Of a DNA stretch of 62,500 nt, positions 57,022 through 62,500 are shown piece after piece (within the stretch, counting starts at the first letter, position 1; each line of letters starts with the position of its first letter). The notes under the pieces were generated by a model that worked only from the letters and a program-made list of their open reading frames with translations, was not told the origin of the DNA and did no database searches. The position numbers and the translations under genes were made by a program. This DNA is from Bigelowiella natans CCMP2755 (lineage: Eukaryota > Cercozoa > Chlorarachniophyceae), in assembly GCA_000320545.1 (NCBI GenBank), contig ADNK01000742.1:5001-67500 (forward strand), given 5' to 3'.

Positions 57022-59781
57022 TCCCATGCTCATTCTCATCCACATATACATACGTATATTCCCTTATGAAATAGCTCCTCTCGGGTAAAGCAGCAGTCAT
57101 AAGATTGCTGTTCAGCAAATAAAAAAAATAATAATAGTACCTGTTACGGTGACTACAGTATTGCCCTGGACCGGGCCCGATTGTGTGGAGAGGGATGTAA
57201 CCTGAGGTTCAGGGTACGAGTACACCCATACATTCTGCGAAGACACTTGGACACCGTTCGGTGAAAAACTGAAACCCTGCCATTCAGAGCCCGTCCTCGT
57301 CGTGTGTGACGTCGTGAATACAATGCTGAAATCACTGACGATGGTAACTGTCAGGTTCTCATTCGTATGGCGGTCCAGATAGCGAAATTCCGACTCGTAC
57401 GCCTTTAGTTGATTAAGACCAAAACTCAACTGGTTGATATAAATTACAAAAACTGTGATATTACAACCGCCCCGTATAGGTTGTAACCGAACATTACTAA
57501 TGCTCGAAAAAGACGAATCATTAATCGATCTAAAACTGAGTGTGCTCGGAGACGCCTGCTGACCATTAAGAAGTATAGTGAGGGTTTCTGCGACCCCTAT
57601 GTCAGCAGTCCTTGATGGTAAGTCGGCGACAATTTGCGTGGCATTTCGGAAGGAAACAGATGTGGCATCAACGCCAGCGAGCTTCACCAGTGAGTTCCCA
57701 ACGGAGAAATCGATGAATCCAGAACCAGAAATGGTGACTTGCGTCCCATACAAAAACCCAATCGACGGTGCCACGACAGTAAGAGTTGGTTCGGCGTAGT
57801 ACTGAAAGTTTTGGGCCGACGAGAAGGACCGAGCCGGATTCGAGGCAGCATTATCCATACTCACATCTACATTGTACGTGCCAGCAGTCTTTGCTGGTGT
57901 TGTGCACGTTATGGTGTGAGCATTGGTTCGTGAGCAACTTGCTTCGGTGGTGCCGTCTATTCGTACGTCAAGACTCCCAGAATCATAGAAGAAACCACTT
58001 AAGGTCAGCGTTGTAGCCCCTGTTATTGGACCTGATATCGGGCTCAGGCTGCTTAGAGTTGTATTATAATACTGGAAATCGCCTCCTGTATAGGCGAGGC
58101 ATGTGGTCCCTCCGTAAACATTTGGATCATTATACTGTACACAGACAGTTTTAGTGCCAGTGCCCGCTGGTGAGTAAACATGGATTAGGGTCGAGGTCCT
58201 AGCTATGAGGAATGCGGTTGTCGCACCAAATTTTACAGTCGGTGTCAGGGCCGCGTTAAAATTTGTGCCCGAAATGGAGAGAACGGTACCGCCAGCCTCG
58301 GGGCCGAATCGGTCCTTCTGTGAAGTGGAGACAGTGTAAATATCAGTCACTGAATACGTACTGAATTGTGGCGAGGACAGTGTTGCGTACACTGCGTTCC
58401 TGATCGTTACATTGACCACATGGTTAGAATCTGTTGGTATTCCAGAAGGCACGACCCCAGTAATCGTCGTCGCACTTACAACGGTAACATCGGTCATCTC
58501 GTATGTCCCAAAAAACGCTCGGGTAGCTCCTGACCCATAGGGAGAAGCAAAGTTAGTGCCCGTTATAGTAACCTCAAGTCCTGCAGGAGCATACACAGGG
58601 TCGAGGTTGGTTACTGTCGGGGGACTACAAACGGGTGCTGAGCCATTGAACGTCCCGGCGACCCAGCCGCCATTGGGAAAGTCTCCATTGCAGCGTCGGG
58701 CATAATCACCCGATGTCATCGTATACCCATTGTCGCAAAAGTAATTGCAAACTTGCAAATGAGGTACCTCAACGCTAGCAGTCGGACAGTTATCGGATCG
58801 CACATTAGCTCCCAGAGCTGGAGTAGGACATGGAGTGAAAGTGGGGGCAGAGGTGGTTGGGGAACATGTAGACGGAGAACAGGTCGAGGGCCCCAACGTA
58901 GTCGGACTTAAGGTTGTTGGCCCGCACGTGGAAGGACTCAATGTGGAAGGGCTTAATGTTGTCGGGCCCGAAGTGGTTGGACTACAAGATGAGGGTGAAA
59001 GTGTTGACGGGGAGAGAGTGCTGGGTGCTCCTGTTGCCGGGCTGAGGGTGGAGGGACTGCATGTCGATGGTGAAAGTGAGGTTGGATGCCCCGTGTTAGG
59101 ACTTACTGTCGGGCTCACAGTGATGGGAGCAAGTGTAGTTGGTGAATCCGTTACTGGAGAAGCTGTTGTAGGATTGCATGAAGTAGGAGTGAGCGATGGG
59201 GTCGCTGTGGTTGGTGCAAAGGTTACTGGCGACACTGTAGGCGTATGTGATGGGCTGGTGGTAGGGGAAGAGGTAGGGCTGGTGGTAGGGGAAGAAGTTG
59301 GGCTTTTGGAAGGGGAAGAAGTGGGTCCAACAGATGGGGACCCCGATGGGGTCAGCGAAGGAGAGTGCGAAGGGGAGTTTGAGGGTGAACTCGAAGGGCA
59401 TTTCGAAGGCGTCGATGTCGCTGGAGAACTACTACTTGGAGAGAAGCTAGGAGACATTGTCGGAGACAGGCTAGGTACTTCTGTCGGGCTCGACGTCGGA
59501 GACACCGTTACTGGAGACGGGCTAGGTGCTTGTGGCGTAACTGGACCCGTAGAAGGTGAGGCTGTAGCAGGGGCCACTCTCGTGAAGCAGTCTATAAATA
59601 TATTTTCCCGTTATGCATTACAATAATATCATATGTGATTTATGAGCAACCCATCTATAAATTTATGTCGTAGACACATTACGATGGGGTGGTGGAAGGT
59701 GTGATAATGTCGTTAACGACAACTACCAAGAGCGCACAGCCAAAGGAAAAGAGCTCCAGTGATCGGAAGGCTAGACACCAT
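39327..59781 (-). CDS. Giant IPT/TIG-repeat transmembrane receptor with WD40 tail
   Basis: Thirteen exons: 59727-59781, 57141-59591, 53618-56891, 53219-53310, 52775-53026, 50495-52520, 49772-50275, 47168-49590, 41590-47075, 40320-41374, 39966-40075, 39659-39768, 39327-39404 (TAG). Every junction is GT-AG and in phase. The sum is 17,916 bases, a whole number of codons, giving about 5,971 residues. Order: signal peptide (1-18); Ser/Pro/Thr repeats; sushi module; about twenty IPT/TIG domains with DUF2341-like and reelin-like insertions (about 340-3,400); Cys-rich ephrin-receptor-like stalk (about 3,540-3,700); about ten membrane segments (about 3,700-4,370); charged low-complexity cytoplasmic region; WD40-like propeller (about 5,150-5,600); disordered C-terminus. 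It would sit in the plasma membrane with a large ectodomain. Adhesion or sensing is inferred from the modules. The last exon is the least certain: another frame with a different C-terminus is open at about 39,187-39,345. Confidence 0.83.
40320..41374 (-). CDS. Giant receptor exon 10: end of propeller and basic tail
   Basis: 352 residues. It begins with a last propeller-type strand set (Leu-Ile-Val-Thr-Asp-Asp-Gln-Gly-Asn-Ala-Tyr-Val-Phe). A Lys/Glu coiled stretch follows, then a moderately conserved-looking basic block, then an Arg-Ser dipeptide run (Asp-Arg-Ser-Arg-Ser-Arg-Ser-Arg) and a disordered end. Confidence 0.8.
41590..47075 (-). CDS. Giant receptor exon 9: membrane bundle, charged tail, WD40
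   Basis: 1,829 residues. The first 680 contain about ten hydrophobic segments, including the phrase Phe-Trp-Tyr-Trp-Glu ... Arg-Lys-Phe-Met-Leu-Glu-Leu. That phrase recurs in multi-pass proteins of many protists that combine ephrin-receptor-like stalks with TRP-like membrane regions (from memory, to be checked). Between segments four and five is a long cytoplasmic helical region. Then follow about 400 residues rich in Lys, Glu, Asp and Ser, a folded-looking stretch, and WD40-like blades (Asp-Gly-Ser-Ile-His-Ala-Trp-Asp; Asp-Gly-Arg-Val-Arg-Phe-Trp; Glu-Asp-Gly-Gln-Val-Cys-Leu-Phe). Confidence 0.85.
47168..49590 (-). CDS. Giant receptor exon 8: last IPTs and Cys-rich stalk
   Basis: Beta-rich modules and two IPT domains (with Met-Asn-Gly-Gln-Gln-Tyr) lead to a Cys-rich ephrin-receptor-like (GCC2/GCC3) repeat: Cys-Pro-Ala-Gly-Gln-Tyr, Cys-x2-Cys-Pro-Leu-Gly-Thr-Phe, Cys-x2-Cys-x-Ala-Gly-Leu-Tyr, Cys-x2-Cys-Pro. 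It closes with Cys-Ala-x-Cys-Ala just before the first membrane segment in exon 9. Confidence 0.85.
49772..50275 (-). CDS. Giant receptor exon 7: reelin-like module and IPT
   Basis: With the end of exon 6 it reads Ser-Leu-Glu-Phe-Ser-Asn-Ser-Gly ... Gly-Gly-Ser-Ile-Asp-Phe-Tyr-Phe-Arg-Tyr-Gly-Gly ... Val-Glu-Leu-Gln-Tyr ... Trp-Thr-Thr ... Phe-Ala-Ile-Asp-Glu-Leu-His-Val. This is the pattern of a reelin repeat beta-jelly-roll as I know it. An IPT domain follows. Confidence 0.72.
50495..52520 (-). CDS. Giant receptor exon 6: IPT, DUF2341-like and lectin-like modules
   Basis: It starts in an IPT domain, then has a DUF2341-like module (Val-Ala-Ile-Val-Phe ... Cys-Ser-Asp-Ile-Lys-Leu-Phe ... Leu-Trp-Phe-Arg-Ala ... 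Tyr-His-Leu-Tyr-Tyr-Gly-Asp-Gly). A beta-rich LamG/concanavalin-like stretch with three Cys follows. Two further Asn-Gly-Gln-Gln units come next, then the start of a reelin-like subdomain that continues in exon 7. Confidence 0.78.
53618..56891 (-). CDS. Giant receptor exon 3: ten IPT/TIG domains
   Basis: 1,091 residues that are almost wholly IPT/TIG immunoglobulin-like folds. I count ten starts of the type Gly-Pro-(Val/Ile)-x-Gly-(Asn/Ser)-Thr. Six of them end in Leu-Asn-Gly-Gln-Gln followed by an aromatic or Ala. One unit carries a Cys-rich insert (Cys-Ala-Asp-Ser-Gly-Glu-Ser-Cys-Val-Cys). The 5' splice site is followed at once by a CAG-repeat tract. Confidence 0.85.
57141..59591 (-). CDS. 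Giant receptor exon 2: mucin-like repeat, sushi, first IPT domains
   Basis: The N-terminal 270 residues are a Ser/Pro/Thr-rich array of SPT, SPS, LSPST and GPTT units, a likely O-glycosylated stalk. Next is a sushi/CCP module with Cys-Pro ... Cys-Asn-Tyr-Phe-Cys-Asp-Asn-Gly-Tyr ... Arg-Arg-Cys-Asn-Gly ... Val-Cys. Then come six IPT/TIG-type units, each opening with a Pro-x-Gly-Pro...Gly-x-Thr...Gly-x-x-Phe pattern. The antisense frame over the repeat (58,835-59,626) is open only because of the repeat. Confidence 0.85.
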
Positions 59782-61010
59782 CCTGATAAATTAACAAGAA
59801 TAAAACAAACATAGTGAAAAGCTTTTTGCATCTCATTGGTGGCAAATTTCAACATCAAAGGACCCAGACGAGGAGGGTCGCAAATTAATTACCCAGATCC
59901 CGAAATTACAATTTATGATTGTACATGTTCCACCGACATAGTAATTCGTTTACTAACCTGTACGAATTCTGAATTTTGGAGCTATGAATTATCGGGGAGC
60001 GATAAGGGCCCAAGCCCTTTCACTGAGAATTGTTACAGGGATGATCCTCCCCCATGAGTCAAAACTTCTTCAGGAATAGATTTCCCCCAACGCTTTCTAA
60101 ACATCAAAAATGTCATCGACAAACACATAGCGACACACCACGGGACGGTGTATTTGGTAAAAAGGCTACCGCATCAGAACATCTCTTAGCTTTTTGATTT
60201 TGGTACGGAATTCCAATTGGAATTACGTACGAGTAGAAATCATACAGGTAAGTTCGGTGAAAACAGGACACTTTCATCATCTCCATCATGGCATGGAAAT
60301 CCAGACTGATCTTCAGTTTTAATAACTTTGCCGGAGGATGAAAATGTAGGGCGTATGAACTCTCAGGAATTACGCTCCACAAAATGGTCGGAAAAAAATT
60401 CTGCGACTTAGTTTAGAATTAAAAATGCACTACGATACCGTAGGATTCCTACATGTAGATCTACATGCATTTAGATCTATAGATACTGTGGACTAGATCT
60501 ACAGTTTCGTTATGCGCGTGCCATGCTATTTTTAGTTTACGCTCTCAAACTCAAAATGGCAATAGATCCCTCGTGAAGACACACGAATGTCTCTTATGCT
60601 TGCGTAAAACACCAAACTTTTTTTGCTATTTTTAGCGCTTTGTCAGGCGTTACTCAGCACGTGTATCAAGATTGGTCTTACATTTTTCGAATCCCTGTGG
60701 ACGCTTGAGCACCACTCTCAGAGATTCTCAGGCAATATTCGCTATGCGTCTTTTAAAAGTAAGGCGATTACTGCCATATTACTCTTCATCGACGTTGCGC
60801 ACCGAATACTAGTAGTGTTCCTAATGAAGCAACATGAAAATGATCATATTTCATACGCCCTCGTACGACTCGCCCTCTCGTAGCAATGGCACCACCATCG
60901 TTTTTCTCCATTTGTTCGTTTTTAACATAGGTCGAAAACAAATGAATGCTGCCGCTGCTGATTGAGACCTTGACGTGTTCAATCCAGATTCGGAGGAAAA
61001 ATATCATATC
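59782..61010. promoter_or_regulatory. Divergent spacer, presumed bidirectional promoter region
   Basis: 1.2 kb between the start of the giant receptor gene (minus, 59781) and the sperm-tail-repeat gene (plus, 61011). No gene inside. It contains several TAGATCTA-type palindromes at 60,440-60,505. No TATA-like element can be assigned with confidence. Confidence 0.35.
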
Positions 61011-62360
<1,350 letters not shown>

Positions 62361-62500
62361 TCCACGGTCTACAGACGTTCTTCTTCTCGTTGCAAATGAA
62401 ATCACAGCCGTCGTCCTATATTCGCTGTATAGGATGATAGACGCATTGGAGCTTCGATGCGGGATTTGACGTGTAACGTAGGTAGCATGTGTATATTAGA

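Noticed and set aside
58835-59626. 263-residue plus-strand ORF of Val-Gly-Glu repeats
   Set aside because: Antisense of the SPT minisatellite of the giant receptor.

Overview
This window comes from a nuclear genome of a eukaryotic microbe. It has spliceosomal GT-AG introns of mostly 50-350 bp, a membrane R-SNARE, a sperm-tail-repeat (flagellum-type) protein, LTR retrotransposons, and microsatellites in most introns and spacers. The giant IPT/TIG receptor, the ephrin-receptor-like multi-pass module and the composition point to an alga or related protist (SAR, cryptophyte or haptophyte type). I cannot name the species. Gene models below were built by hand by joining exons in phase at GT/AG sites, so each boundary may be off by a few bases.

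Layout. 1-1,960: AGCTAG-rich sequence, no gene. 1,961-3,895 (minus): PHD-finger protein, 5' end unresolved. About 4,443-6,392 (plus): longin R-SNARE of the VAMP7 type. 6,780-23,340: a compositional island rich in TGCA, TG and CA. It holds a nest of elements: a Ty1/copia element (8,822-13,732, minus) inside a second, older copia element (8,424-21,965, plus), which itself interrupts a 234-codon ORF (8,221-8,422 joined to 21,970-22,472). A 406-bp foldback element closes the island. 23,641-26,715 (minus): eleven-exon cysteine-rich secreted protein. 27,560-29,689 (plus): S-formylglutathione hydrolase (esterase D), complete in twelve exons. 30,938-31,627 (minus): four-pass membrane protein. 33,242-35,135 (plus): PP2C phosphatase. 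36,477-38,327 (plus): multi-pass membrane protein with one intron made of telomere-like repeats. 39,327-59,781 (minus): one giant gene. 61,011-62,360 (plus): sperm-tail PG-rich repeat protein, divergent from the giant gene.

The most notable object is the 20.5-kb giant gene. Thirteen exons join in phase into one reading frame of about 5,971 codons. The product has a signal peptide, a mucin-like Ser/Pro/Thr repeat, a sushi module and about twenty IPT/TIG domains, many carrying an Asn-Gly-Gln-Gln signature. Inserted in that array are DUF2341-like and reelin-like modules. Then come a cysteine-rich ephrin-receptor-like stalk, about ten membrane segments, a very long charged cytoplasmic tail and a WD40-like propeller. 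It reads as a single-chain surface receptor that couples an adhesive ectodomain to an intracellular scaffold.

The retroelement nest shows a clear mutational record. Almost all differences between paired LTRs are transitions, and many are CA-versus-TG swaps, as expected from independent decay of methylated CpG sites. This probably also explains the TGCA-rich composition of the island.
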